From an uncultured Roseburia sp. (GTDB lineage Bacteria > Bacillota > Clostridia > Lachnospirales > Lachnospiraceae), in contig CANRSX010000023.1 in the NCBI GenBank assembly GCA_947642555.1, forward strand, positions 1 through 64,000: 64,000 nt of DNA, given 5' to 3'. A program made the position numbers and the translations under genes. Positions 43,037 to 51,874 of this stretch are shown here, piece after piece. A model generated the notes under the pieces. That model ran no database searches and was not told the origin of the DNA. It worked only from the letters and a program-made list of their open reading frames with translations. How positions within the stretch are numbered: the stretch's first letter is position 1; every line of letters begins with the position of its first letter.

Positions 43037-44683
43037 ATGAGAAAGAATATGGTGCGGCCCTTAAAGAGGCTGGCAGCGGCGGGAATGACGGCGGCGATGC
43101 TGTTTTCACTGGCAGCCTGCGGCGGTGGCGGAGACGATGCGGGACAGACGTCCGGCGGTGCGTCCGGCGGAACGGCCCCGGCAGGGACAGAGGCGCAGGG
43201 AGCGGCGGACCAGGGAGGCGGCAGTGATGACGGCGGTGCGGCTCCTGTGGCGGACGGCGAGACCTATAATGTCGTGCTGGAATGGCTGAGCATCGGGAAT
43301 ACGCCGTCGGAGGAAAATATTCAGAAGATTGAGGCCGCGATCAACGAGATCACGGTGCCGGAGATCGGGTGCACGGTTACCTTATATCCGGTGGAGCTGG
43401 GAAGCCTGTCAAACGATACGGCGCTTGCGGTATCCACGGGCGAGAAGATCGATCTTGTCTGCTCGGTCGGAACCGGTGTGGGTCCTCTGGTAGACCAGGG
43501 GCTGATCGTTCCGCTGGATGAATATCTGGAAAGCTCCGGACAAAATATGAAAAACTGTCTCGGCGACGCGCTGACCGGCGGATATTATAAGGGAGAGCTC
43601 TACGGCGTGCCGAACGCGTATGTGCAGAGCGAGAGCTACGGTTTTAACGCGCGCACCGATCTGCTGGAGAAATACGACATTGAGATCGACCCGGATAAGA
43701 TGTATACGCTCGATGATCTGACCGAGATCTTTGCGGTCATCAAGGAGGGCGAGGGCGACGGCTTCTACTGCGTGGCGGGAAATACTTCCACATCGGATAT
43801 TTTTACCACATATTACGGGGTTGTGGATAAGCTGGGCGCGACGACGGCATCCGGCGGGCTTCTCCTGGCGGATAACTGGGATAACACGACGATTGAGAAT
43901 ATTTACGCAAGCGAGCAGTACCGTCATTATGCGGAAGTGATGTATGACTGGGCGCAGAAAGGGTATATCCCCAGCGACGCGGCTTCCAACACGGATACCG
44001 ATACATCGCAGCTGCAGTCCGGCAACTTCCTCGGACGTATTGCGTGGACGACGCCGAACTCCTCCCCGAACTTTAAGGCGCAGACGGGAATCGACATGAC
44101 TGACATCGAGATGACCCCGCCCTACAAGGCGACGGACCGTTATCAGAATATCCTCTGGAGCGTCCCGGTGACCAGCGAGAACCCGGAAAAGGCGTTCCAG
44201 TTCCTGGATCTGCTTTACGGTGATAATGATCTTGACTCCATGCTGATGTTCGGGCTTGAGGGTGAGACATGGGAGCTTGTGGAGGACGACGGCAACGGTA
44301 ACCGCGTGGTAAAATTCGTGGATGGCGTGGATGCGACCACCGCACCGTTCTACTGCATGGCGGGCGTTTACGGCGACCGGTTAAGCTGGCCGATGTGGGA
44401 GCCGATGGATATCGGTATGAATGATATGATGCGGGAGTTCAACGACAGTGTGGAGTATGTCTCACCGGCTCTGGGCTACAGCTTTGAGATTACGGATGAG
44501 GTTTCCTCCAAATACTCGGCAGTCACTTCTGTCATTGCCCAGTATACGCCGATCATCTCGGCGGGCGCCGTGGATCCGGAGCAGTCCTTAGCAGAGTTTA
44601 ACAAAGCGTTGCAGGATGCGGGAATCGACGATATCATCGCGGAGAACCAGAGACAGCTGGACGAGTGGCTGGCGCAGCAGTAA
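43037..44683 (+). CDS. Extracellular sugar-binding lipoprotein (LplA type), importer 2
   Basis: A 548-residue lipoprotein (ATG 43037, GAAAGGGGA upstream). The signal peptide ends at lipobox SLAAC, followed by a Gly/Ala linker with TSGGASGGTAPAG. The mature domain contains VVLEWLSIGNTPSEENIQKIEAAINEI and later GRIAWTTPNSSPN, typical of YtcQ/LplA-like proteins. It is homologous in architecture to the protein of importer 1 but clearly divergent, so the two importers probably take different oligosaccharides. Confidence 0.9.
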   Translation: MRKNMVRPLKRLAAAGMTAAMLFSLAACGGGGDDAGQTSGGASGGTAPAGTEAQGAADQGGGSDDGGAAPVADGETYNVVLEWLSIGNTPSEENIQKIEAAINEITVPEIGCTVTLYPVELGSLSNDTALAVSTGEKIDLVCSVGTGVGPLVDQGLIVPLDEYLESSGQNMKNCLGDALTGGYYKGELYGVPNAYVQSESYGFNARTDLLEKYDIEIDPDKMYTLDDLTEIFAVIKEGEGDGFYCVAGNTSTSDIFTTYYGVVDKLGATTASGGLLLADNWDNTTIENIYASEQYRHYAEVMYDWAQKGYIPSDAASNTDTDTSQLQSGNFLGRIAWTTPNSSPNFKAQTGIDMTDIEMTPPYKATDRYQNILWSVPVTSENPEKAFQFLDLLYGDNDLDSMLMFGLEGETWELVEDDGNGNRVVKFVDGVDATTAPFYCMAGVYGDRLSWPMWEPMDIGMNDMMREFNDSVEYVSPALGYSFEITDEVSSKYSAVTSVIAQYTPIISAGAVDPEQSLAEFNKALQDAGIDDIIAENQRQLDEWLAQQ

Positions 44684-44721
44684 GCGCAGTCAGACGCAGA
44701 ACGGGAAACTGACATCAGACG

Positions 44722-44750
44722 GGGACGCGGAAAAAAACGCGTCCCTTTCT
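44722..44750 (+). terminator. Intercistronic hairpin in importer 2
   Basis: GGGACGCG pairs with CGCGTCCC around an A-rich loop, followed by TTTCT. It lies between the binding-protein and LplB genes, where it would reduce permease expression relative to the binding protein. Confidence 0.7.
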
Positions 44751-44775
44751 GCGAGGAGGGAGGCTATCAGAATTC

Positions 44776-45702
44776 ATGAGCAAGACGAAAAAACATAGGG
44801 TGCGCTGGAAACAGGTGCTGCCGATCTATCTGCTGGCGCTGCCGGGCATCATCTATATGATCTGCAACAACTATTTCCCGATGTTCGGCATTGTGATCGC
44901 GTTTAAAAAGCTGAATTTCGGAAAAGGGATTTTCGCCAGCGACTGGTGCGGCCTGCAGAATTTTGAATTCCTGTTTCAGAGCAGCACAGCATTTAATATC
45001 ATACGCAACACCATTCTTTACAATGTGGTTTTTATACTTCTCGGAAATATCGTGGCCATCGCCTGTGCGGTTTTCTTAAACGAGGTCCGCAATAAGGTGG
45101 CGTCGAGGCTGTATCAGAGCCTGATTTTACTGCCGTATCTGATGAGCTGGGTTGTGGTGAGCTACTTAGGATACGCATTTCTCTCGGCGGATACCGGAAT
45201 GATCAACAACTCGATCTTAAAAATGTTCGGACTGGATCCGGTCAACTGGTATAATACGCCGAAATACTGGCCGTTTATTCTCACATTTGTAAACCTGTGG
45301 AAGGGTACCGGCTACAGCATGATCATCTATTTTTCCAGTATCGTGGGGATCAGCAGCGACTACTATGAGGCGGCCCGGATTGACGGCGCCACGAAATGGC
45401 AGCAGATTAAGAATATCACGCTTCCGCTGTTAAAACCGACCATGATCACTCTGTTAATCCTTTCGGTCGGCCGGATTTTTAACTCGGACTTCGGACTCTT
45501 TTATCAGATGACGCGCAATACCGGCACGCTCTATGATGTGACGCAGACCATCGATGTGTATGTATATAACGCGCTGATGAAGCGGAGCGATTACGGCATG
45601 TCGAGCGCGGCGAGCGTCTTCCAGAGTGTGGTAGGCTTTGCGATGGTGATGATTACAAATGCAGTCGTGCGCAAAAAGAGCAGCGAAAATGCGCTGTTTT
45701 AA
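44776..45702 (+). CDS. LplB-type sugar ABC permease, importer 2
   Basis: A 308-residue, six-helix permease. The N-terminus reads VLPIYLLALPGIIYMICNNYFPMFGIVIAFKKLNF, nearly colinear with importer 1. The EAA loop is YEAARIDGATKWQQIKNITLPLLKP. GAGGAGGGAGG lies upstream, slightly distant from the ATG. It precedes its AraQ-type partner by 15 bp. Confidence 0.92.
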   Translation: MSKTKKHRVRWKQVLPIYLLALPGIIYMICNNYFPMFGIVIAFKKLNFGKGIFASDWCGLQNFEFLFQSSTAFNIIRNTILYNVVFILLGNIVAIACAVFLNEVRNKVASRLYQSLILLPYLMSWVVVSYLGYAFLSADTGMINNSILKMFGLDPVNWYNTPKYWPFILTFVNLWKGTGYSMIIYFSSIVGISSDYYEAARIDGATKWQQIKNITLPLLKPTMITLLILSVGRIFNSDFGLFYQMTRNTGTLYDVTQTIDVYVYNALMKRSDYGMSSAASVFQSVVGFAMVMITNAVVRKKSSENALF

Positions 45703-45717
45703 CGGGAGGTGGGAGAG

Positions 45718-46611
45718 ATGAAACAGAAAGACGGTTTGATATGGAGTATCGCTTCAAATGTGGTGATGGCGATTTTATCCCTGCTTGCGCTGCTGCCCTT
45801 TCTTCTGCTTGTGATGGCGTCCTTCACGGATAATCAGTGGGCAACGGCGAACGGGTTTTCCTTTTTTCCGGGGAAGTTCAGTACGGTCGCATATCAGTAC
45901 ATCTCGAATCAGTGGAGCACGATCGGCCGCGCATATCTGATGACGGTTGTAGTGACTGTGATCGGAACCGCTGCGAGCCTGTTTGTGACAGCCGGGTTTG
46001 CCTACGCGCTTGCCAGCGAGATTCTGCCGGGGCGGCGGGTCTTAAATTTCCTCTGCGTGTTCACGATGCTGTTTAACGGCGGCCTTGTGGCGAGCTATTA
46101 CTGCTGGGTATCGATCTTTCATGTGAAGGATACCCTTGGGGCGCTCATCCTGCCGGGACTTTTAATGAATGCGTTTAATGTCATCCTGGTGAAAAACTAT
46201 TTCCGCAACAGTGTGCCCGCTTCCCTGATCGAGGCCGCGCGCATCGACGGGGCGGGGGAGATCCGCATCTATGCGAAGATCGTCCTGCCGCTGTCCGTGC
46301 CGATCATCGCGACGATCGGGCTGATGACCGGTATCGCGTACTGGAACGACTGGACGAACGGTCTGTACTATCTGACCGAGCGGAACGGAAGGAATTTCTA
46401 CACGATCCAGCTGGTGTTAAACAGTATCAATGAGAATATCAATTTCTTAAGCGCAAACAGCAACATCGCGGCGCTCGGCAGTATGCAGCTGCCGTCCACG
46501 ACGATGCGTATGGCGATCGCGGTGGTGGGCATTCTGCCGGTCATCCTGGCGTACCCGTTTTTCCAGAAGTACTTTGTAAAGGGCATCACGCTGGGGGGCG
46601 TGAAGGAATAA
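45718..46611 (+). CDS. AraQ/YtcP-type sugar ABC permease, importer 2
   Basis: ATG 45718 (GGGAGGTGGGAG upstream) is preferred over GTG 45709, giving 297 residues. Six helices, FTMLFNGGLVASYY, the EAA loop LIEAARIDGAGEIRIYAKIVLPLSVP and the C-terminal YPFFQKYFVKGITLGGVKE match importer 1's permease. It completes importer 2 and is followed by a terminator. Confidence 0.93.
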   Translation: MKQKDGLIWSIASNVVMAILSLLALLPFLLLVMASFTDNQWATANGFSFFPGKFSTVAYQYISNQWSTIGRAYLMTVVVTVIGTAASLFVTAGFAYALASEILPGRRVLNFLCVFTMLFNGGLVASYYCWVSIFHVKDTLGALILPGLLMNAFNVILVKNYFRNSVPASLIEAARIDGAGEIRIYAKIVLPLSVPIIATIGLMTGIAYWNDWTNGLYYLTERNGRNFYTIQLVLNSINENINFLSANSNIAALGSMQLPSTTMRMAIAVVGILPVILAYPFFQKYFVKGITLGGVKE

Positions 46612-46667
46612 AAAAAGGGCTGTCACATCGCTGATTACCTAATCATTGATGCGACAGCCCCTTTTTT
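46612..46667. terminator. Bidirectional terminator after importer 2
   Basis: AAAAAAGGGCTGTC(A)CATC pairs with GATG(C)GACAGCCCCTTTTTT with one mismatch around an 18-20 base loop. A- and T-tracts on both sides allow termination in both directions, toward the importer and toward the small minus-strand gene. Confidence 0.9.
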
Positions 46668-46681
46668 GAAGTCAGTTTATT

Positions 46682-46819
46682 CTATTCTGATTTTTCCTTC
46701 CGTGCCATTTCCCTGACTTCCTGAATTGCGCGCCTGACTTCTTCCATATCCTTGCAGCCCTCAAATTTGTCAGCCACAAGATTCATAATAACCTCTAACT
46801 GTTTATCTGTCATAGTCAC
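46682..46819 (-). CDS. 45-residue protein of a small local family
   Basis: Not in the ORF track. GTG 46819 or ATG 46813 starts MTDKQLEVIMNLVADKFEGCKDMEEVRRAIQEV..., ending REMARKEKSE. GAAAGGGGGA gives a strong ribosome binding site. It is homologous to the 46-residue product at 51528-51668 (MTDxQ, GCKDxEE, ending in a charged helix). Two amphipathic helices with no signal peptide are expected. The family and role are unknown. It lies beside the YesN/YesM operon and could be a small regulator. Confidence 0.65.
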   Translation of the reverse strand: MTMTDKQLEVIMNLVADKFEGCKDMEEVRRAIQEVREMARKEKSE

Positions 46820-46903
46820 GACATCCCCCTTTCTCATAGTCAGATGATCGGTCTGGATAAATATAGTATATTCTAAAATAAGAAGCAGCGCAATCGATTT
46901 TAA

Positions 46904-47701
46904 TCAGGACTTGTTTTTTTCGTGTTCCTCCCGGTACTGGGAAGGGGTCACGCCCCAGTATTTTTTAAAGGTCGAGGTAAAATAGGGATAGTTGTTGTAC
47001 CCGACCTCGAGCGCGATATTGCTGACGGTATTGCCGCCCTCTGTGAGCAGCTGGGCGGCAAGCTCCATGCGCTCGCGGATGATGTACTGGCTGATCGAGA
47101 TTCCTCTGGCCTTTTTGAAAAGGCGGCTTAAATAGCTTAAGCTTAAATAATTTTTCTCCGCGATCTCGTTGACCGAGAGCTCCGGCGACGAGATATGCTC
47201 TAAAATATAATGAACCGTATTGTCGATGATATCCTGCGGGGAGGAGGTGCCCACGCCCTCGGAGACGGAGGAGGCGTGCATCTCCACCCACTGCCTGCCG
47301 TAGCGCTGCAGACGGTCGCTCTTTAAGCGCTCGACGCGTTTTTCGATCACCCTCGCGACCGCGGTTCCGATGGCCTCGGCCGTGGCGGGGAAGAGGATAT
47401 AGTCGCGGCAGTTTAGGTGCATGGCGTCGTGGATGTAGTCAAAATTGGCGTGGCAGGTCAGGAAGATGCAGTCGCAGGGCAGCTGCTTTTCCTCCACCCA
47501 GCGCAGCAGCTCAATCCCGTTTTCTCCGGGCATCTCGATGTCGCACAGCAGGATATCGATTTCCGTGGAGGAGAGGCATTCTTTTGCCTGATCCGCGTCA
47601 AACGCGCGGTAAACGTCGGAAATACCGTATCTGCTCCAGTCTATTTTTTCGGTGAGAAACGTAACCGTAAGCTCCATGTCATTTACAACCAGTAAGGTCA
47701 T
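46904..47701 (-). CDS. YesN-type response regulator with AraC DNA-binding domain
   Basis: ATG 47701 (AGGAGG 8 bp upstream) gives 265 residues; the ORF track's start at 47731 overlaps the kinase more. The receiver domain starts MTLLVVNDMELT, with phosphoacceptor Asp in ILLCDIEMPGENG and LTCHANFDY. The AraC domain spans about 165-262 (ISSPELSVNEIAEKNYLSLSYLSRLFKKARGISI; ALEVGYNNYPYFTSTFKKYWGVTPSQYRE). Compared with the 428-residue regulator at 37537 it lacks the middle domain. It overlaps no other gene after start correction, and follows its kinase by 22 bp. Confidence 0.9.
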   Translation of the reverse strand: MTLLVVNDMELTVTFLTEKIDWSRYGISDVYRAFDADQAKECLSSTEIDILLCDIEMPGENGIELLRWVEEKQLPCDCIFLTCHANFDYIHDAMHLNCRDYILFPATAEAIGTAVARVIEKRVERLKSDRLQRYGRQWVEMHASSVSEGVGTSSPQDIIDNTVHYILEHISSPELSVNEIAEKNYLSLSYLSRLFKKARGISISQYIIRERMELAAQLLTEGGNTVSNIALEVGYNNYPYFTSTFKKYWGVTPSQYREEHEKNKS

Positions 47702-47723
47702 GTATGAATCCTCCTGCATCTGC

Positions 47724-49400
47724 TTATTCATGTTCGTGCGTGCTGTTGTCGGATGGCAGCAGTGGGATCCGGATCGTTACGGATGTCCCTTTTCCGGGAG
47801 CGGAAGTAATCTGCATGCCGGCTTTGCCGTGATAGATTTTTTCCAGGCGCTGCCAGGAATTGGAAAGCCCTACGTGAACGCGCCCGGTGTCCTGCACGGA
47901 CTCCCCGCGGTTGATGGCCGCGACGGTATCCGCGGGCATCCCGATCCCGTCGTCCGTGATGGTAAACACGGCCTGCCCGTCCCGTTTTTCCAGCTTTAGC
48001 ACAATGTGAAGATATGCGCCGCGCGTTAAGGCGTGCGACATGATATTTTCGATAAAATTGTGGATCAGAAGCGGCGGGACGCTGACGTCGTTTATATCCT
48101 CCGGAAAATCATAGGCGATCTCAAAGCTGTCCGGATGCTGCACCGAGGCGATTCCGATATAGCCGCGGATGATTTCCGCTTCCGCCGAAAACGGGGAGAG
48201 CTGGTGGATCCCCTGGTAAATATAGCGGAAATAGCTGGACAGATAGAGGATAAATCCGCCGAGCTTTTCATTTTCCCCCATCTGGCAGAGGGTAAAGAGA
48301 ATGCCGAAGGTATTCTGCAGAAAATGAGGGCGGATCGTCAGCTGAAGATTGTCGAGTTCCACCTGCTGTCTGGCAAGCTGCTGCTCGTAGTTTTCGATGG
48401 TGAGCGTGTGAATATTGTCCGCCATGCGGTTAAACGCCAGCATGATCTCATGAAATTCCTTTGCATAGAGAACCGTGTCCTGATCGGAAAGACGGAACGC
48501 CTGGTTGCCTTCCTTTAACTGATTTAACGCGTACTGGATGGCGCGCAGCGGCCGGAGCAGGAGTATGGCGAGCGTTAAGATCAGCAGCGGTATGACCAGC
48601 AGATAAACCAGGGCAATTGAAAACGAATAGCGCTGAAAAACAGACAGATCTTTTAACGCTTCCTGCGTCTCGATGCGCACGATGATGAAAAGGCCGGCTC
48701 TCTCCGACGCGGAGGTGACAGTCAGAAACGAATCCGTATCCGTGTGAACCGCCGCGGGCAGGGTGGAAAAGGTGACAACGGCGCTGTCATAATCAAGGCG
48801 TTTTGCAATCGCCTCCTTTGTGTCCGACAGCCGGATGAGGGAGCCGAAGTACAGTCCGTTCTGAGAACCGGAATGGATCAGATACGGTTCCCCGTCTATG
48901 TCAGTCAGATTCCAGCTGGCGGAGTATGTTTCTGTTATATTACTTCGAATGTAGTCCGAGATCGACTGCGTGTCCAGCGCGACGGAGAGCGTGGGTTTTA
49001 CGAGAAGAAAATCCTTCAGCTTCGGAGAATACAGAAAATAGAGATCCCCGCAGTTCTGCTGGCCGCAGTTTTCGATGAGCTCCTGTGCGAGGATATATTT
49101 GCTGAGCTTGTAATACTCGTCTCCCTCCTGCCTTCGCACCGTCTGAAAATTGTCGTTGTTCGACATGATATCGCTCATATAGGAAGAAGCGCGTTCGATG
49201 CGCATATCAATGTCGTTGACGTAGATGGAAGAAATACTGCCGAGCGTATATTCCGCCTGATTCAGCAGCGCATCCGACGAGCGCCGCGCAGAATCGATAA
49301 ACAGAATATTCAGCGGCAGAATCAGTATAATCAGGATCAGAACAATAATGAATGAAACGGAATACAGCCGGTGAGGGCGAAATTGTGTCTGGATTTTCAT
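47724..49400 (-). CDS. YesM-type sensor histidine kinase
   Basis: ATG 49400 (MKIQTQF) is chosen; ATG 49409 and 49442 are alternatives. This gives about 558 residues: a first helix at about 12-32, an extracellular sensor, a second helix near 265-290, HAMP, the His_kinase domain with LQLTIRPHFLQNTFGILF, and an ATPase with IHNFIENIMSHAL and ITDDGIGMPADTV. It signals to the response regulator directly downstream. Divergent to it lies the chemoreceptor gene. It probably controls importer 2 or the nearby GH43 gene. Confidence 0.9.
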   Translation of the reverse strand: MKIQTQFRPHRLYSVSFIIVLILIILILPLNILFIDSARRSSDALLNQAEYTLGSISSIYVNDIDMRIERASSYMSDIMSNNDNFQTVRRQEGDEYYKLSKYILAQELIENCGQQNCGDLYFLYSPKLKDFLLVKPTLSVALDTQSISDYIRSNITETYSASWNLTDIDGEPYLIHSGSQNGLYFGSLIRLSDTKEAIAKRLDYDSAVVTFSTLPAAVHTDTDSFLTVTSASERAGLFIIVRIETQEALKDLSVFQRYSFSIALVYLLVIPLLILTLAILLLRPLRAIQYALNQLKEGNQAFRLSDQDTVLYAKEFHEIMLAFNRMADNIHTLTIENYEQQLARQQVELDNLQLTIRPHFLQNTFGILFTLCQMGENEKLGGFILYLSSYFRYIYQGIHQLSPFSAEAEIIRGYIGIASVQHPDSFEIAYDFPEDINDVSVPPLLIHNFIENIMSHALTRGAYLHIVLKLEKRDGQAVFTITDDGIGMPADTVAAINRGESVQDTGRVHVGLSNSWQRLEKIYHGKAGMQITSAPGKGTSVTIRIPLLPSDNSTHEHE

Positions 49401-49485
49401 ATATCTCATTCCTGCCTTCAGATGGATCATTTTTGTCTTCATTTTATCATATAATGTTCCGGCGTGTCCTGATTTCGTACAAATT

Positions 49486-49521
49486 GACAAAAAAATGAAA
49501 GCTTTGTATCAAAAAATGAAG
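49486..49521. promoter_or_regulatory. 22-bp-period repeat between YesM and chemoreceptor genes
   Basis: TTGACAAAAAAATGAAAG is followed 22 bp later by GTATCAAAAAATGAAGG. The composite (CAAAAAAATGAAA, seven bases, ATCAAAAARTG) recurs upstream of the GH43 gene at 51712-51745. It is a candidate site for the AraC-type regulator at 46904. Confidence 0.5.
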
Positions 49522-49534
49522 GATAAAAACGGGA

Positions 49535-49563
49535 TTGAACAGACAGGAAAAATCTGGTATAAT
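49535..49563 (+). promoter_or_regulatory. Sigma-A promoter of the chemoreceptor gene
   Basis: TTGAAC (49535-49540), a 17-bp spacer and a perfect TATAAT (49558-49563). A housekeeping promoter rather than a flagellar sigma-D type. Confidence 0.75.
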
Positions 49564-49607
49564 ATATCAGGCTTTCATATTAAAATATAATACGGGAGAG
49601 AGACAAA

Positions 49608-51359
49608 ATGGACACGAACAGAAGAACGGGTAATACGGTGGAAAAGATTTCCATGCTTTATTCGATCCGTACCAGAGTGATCGGTATGGCAATGGGGGCG
49701 ATCGTGATTGTCGGGATGTTTATGATTGCGATTTTCAGTGTGATGTCGTCAAAGCAGTTTAAGGATATGGTCGTCGGCTGTATGAACGAGATTGCCAGCT
49801 CCTATGGAAAGACGATGAATATCCGGGTTGCGGAGCTTGCCAGCGAGGGCGTCGAGCCGGACGTGGCGTTCTGGGAGGAAATGGTCGGCGGCGTCAATAT
49901 CATGGATCTGGACGGTTCCTATGCGTATGTGGTGGATCGGAACGGGACCATGTGCTATCACCCCACGGCCAGCAAGATCGGAAGCTCCGTGGAAAACGCA
50001 GCGGTAAAGGAAGCGGTGGCGCAGATTCAGGCGGGGAATATCCCAAAGGATATTGTTTCGATTCAGTATGATTACAAGGGAGAGAAAAAATACGCGGCCT
50101 ACAGCGTGACGGAGGACGGCTCCTACATATTTGTCATCACGGCGGATGAGGATGCGGCGATGAGCTCCTCGGGCGGAACCATGAAGTCCTCGGATGAGAT
50201 GCTTTTAACCTGTATGTTCTGGGGCGGGATCGCCATGCTTTTGTGTATGACCGCGACCTTCTTTATCTGCGGCGTGATCGTAAAGCCGTTAGGGCGGATC
50301 GCGCAGATTACGATGCGGTTTGCAGGACTTGATTTCAGGGAGGATCCTGCGCAGAGAAAGCTCAGTATGAGAAAGGACGAGATCGGGGCGATCAGCAGGG
50401 CGGTCGACGTCCTGCGGGGAGAACTCTCGGGCGTCATCGGCAGGATCGAGGAGCACAGCTCCACGGTGATGGAGACCTCCCATATGTTAAACAGCGATAC
50501 GGAATCCATCTTTAATACGGTTGAGCAGGCGGATCAGGCCGTGCAGGATATGGCGAGAAAGGCGACCTCGCAGGCGAATGAGACGCAGAATGCGACGGAA
50601 AATATCGTCATGATGGGAGACATGATTGAGGAGAACAATGCGGAGATGGATGTGCTCCACGAGACCGCGGAGAGCATGTATCACTCCAGCGAGGTGGCGG
50701 CGAAGACGCTTGACACGATGGACGAGGTGAATCAGAGGGCGCAGAAGGCGATCGACCTGATCTACGAGCAGACCAATACGACCAATGCGTCTGCCGTGCG
50801 GATCAAGGCGGCCACGACGCTGATCACCTCGATTGCCGAGGAGACGAATCTGCTCTCCTTAAACGCGTCGATCGAGGCGGCCAGGGCAGGAGAACAGGGA
50901 CGCGGATTTGCCGTTGTGGCGGAGGAGATCCGCAAGCTTGCGGAGGAATCCAACGCGTCCGCGAAGCAGATCGGCGAGATCATTTCCCTGCTGATGACCG
51001 ATTCCGAGAAGGCGGTCGGGACGATGAACGAGGTGAAGCAGGTGATGGGAGCCCAGAATGAAAATGTCGGCATGATGCGGGAGCGTTTCGCGGAGATGCA
51101 CGGCGGCATTGAAAAGACGCTTGAGGGCATCCAGATCATTGCGGACAAGATGGAGCAGATCGACCATGCGCGTACCAATATCGTGGACGTCGTTCAGAAC
51201 CTGACCGCGCTTGCGGAGGAGAATGCGGCGGGAACCGAGCAGACCTCCGCGTCCATCACGGAGGTGGGAGAGCGGATGTCGCGGATCGCCGAGAATTCCG
51301 GGGAGCTGCGTCAGATCGCGGACGGCCTGCAGAGCGAGATGGAAGTGTTCAGTCTGTAA
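49608..51359 (+). CDS. Methyl-accepting chemotaxis protein
   Basis: A 583-residue receptor. A membrane helix at about 24-46 is followed by a single Cache-like extracellular domain ([24 protein letters not shown], about 100-125), a second helix near 200-222, HAMP, and a long coiled cytoplasmic region. The signalling tip [38 protein letters not shown] is canonical for binding CheA/CheW. The LDxxG...YHP elements of the sensor resemble ligand-binding sCache domains. Its position beside sugar importers suggests that it steers cells toward the same substrate. It implies that the organism is motile. Confidence 0.93.
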   Translation: MDTNRRTGNTVEKISMLYSIRTRVIGMAMGAIVIVGMFMIAIFSVMSSKQFKDMVVGCMNEIASSYGKTMNIRVAELASEGVEPDVAFWEEMVGGVNIMDLDGSYAYVVDRNGTMCYHPTASKIGSSVENAAVKEAVAQIQAGNIPKDIVSIQYDYKGEKKYAAYSVTEDGSYIFVITADEDAAMSSSGGTMKSSDEMLLTCMFWGGIAMLLCMTATFFICGVIVKPLGRIAQITMRFAGLDFREDPAQRKLSMRKDEIGAISRAVDVLRGELSGVIGRIEEHSSTVMETSHMLNSDTESIFNTVEQADQAVQDMARKATSQANETQNATENIVMMGDMIEENNAEMDVLHETAESMYHSSEVAAKTLDTMDEVNQRAQKAIDLIYEQTNTTNASAVRIKAATTLITSIAEETNLLSLNASIEAARAGEQGRGFAVVAEEIRKLAEESNASAKQIGEIISLLMTDSEKAVGTMNEVKQVMGAQNENVGMMRERFAEMHGGIEKTLEGIQIIADKMEQIDHARTNIVDVVQNLTALAEENAAGTEQTSASITEVGERMSRIAENSGELRQIADGLQSEMEVFSL

Positions 51360-51410
51360 GACCGCCAGCGTAAGGTGTGAAAAACTGAGATCATTCAGGC
51401 GTTATGGAGC

Positions 51411-51453
51411 CCTGCATGCACATGTGGATTTGTGTATGCAGGGTTGCATTTTT
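51411..51453 (+). terminator. Terminator after the chemoreceptor gene
   Basis: CCTGCATGCACA pairs with TGTGTATGCAGG with one mismatch, followed by GTTGCATTTTTAT. Confidence 0.75.
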
Positions 51454-51527
51454 ATATTAGAATGATTGACGGAATATCAATTATAGTGTATCTTATAAGT
51501 GAATCTGAACATAACGGGGGAAAGGAT

Positions 51528-51668
51528 ATGGTAGAACTTATGACGGACAGGCAGTACGACGGAATTCTGCAGATGATCGAAATGATAGTTGACGGATGCA
51601 AAGACATAGAGGAGGCAAAGAGAAAAATCGCAGAATTAAGGAAGGACAGAAAAGAAAAAGCAGAATAG
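51528..51668 (+). CDS. 46-residue protein of a small local family
   Basis: ATG 51528 with GGGGGAAAGG upstream gives MVELMTDRQYDGILQMIEMIVDGCKDIEEAKRKIAELRKDRKEKAE-type sequence; the ORF track's longer start is inside the preceding terminator. It aligns with the minus-strand protein at 46682-46819 (MTDxQ; GCKDxEE). Both end in a highly charged helix. The shared strong ribosome binding site (GGGGGA) supports genuine translation. No known family was recognised. Confidence 0.65.
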   Translation: MVELMTDRQYDGILQMIEMIVDGCKDIEEAKRKIAELRKDRKEKAE

Positions 51669-51678
51669 AGAATATGAG

Positions 51679-51704
51679 AGAGCGGAACCTGCCACCGCTC
51701 TTTT
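51679..51704 (+). terminator. Terminator after the 46-residue gene
   Basis: AGAGCGG (51679-51685) pairs with CCGCTCT (51695-51701), followed by TTTG. The short gene thus has its own transcription unit. Confidence 0.65.
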
Positions 51705-51711
51705 GATTATT

Positions 51712-51745
51712 ATCAAAAAAATGAAACACATGGATCAAAAAGTGT
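51712..51745 (+). promoter_or_regulatory. 22-bp-period repeat upstream of the GH43-like gene
   Basis: ATCAAAAAAATGAAAC and, 22 bp on, ATCAAAAAGTGTATAG. It matches the composite at 49486-49521 in both arms. It is a likely binding site for the local AraC-type response regulator. A TAAAAT box lies at about 51769. Confidence 0.5.
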
Positions 51746-51874
51746 ATAGAAAACCATGAAGCCAAAGTGTAAAATTGTCCTATACGGCAGATGCATGATT
51801 CCTGCCACCGCATGATTTCTGAACATTCGCAAGAGACGGCGGAATAAACTTCAGACACAGAAAGGGGAAGCTTT

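Noticed and set aside
46889-46903. Fourth GCAATCGATT match to the LacI-type operator
   Set aside because: It is a lone half-quality match at the 3' end of a response regulator gene, with no promoter beside it, and could arise by chance.
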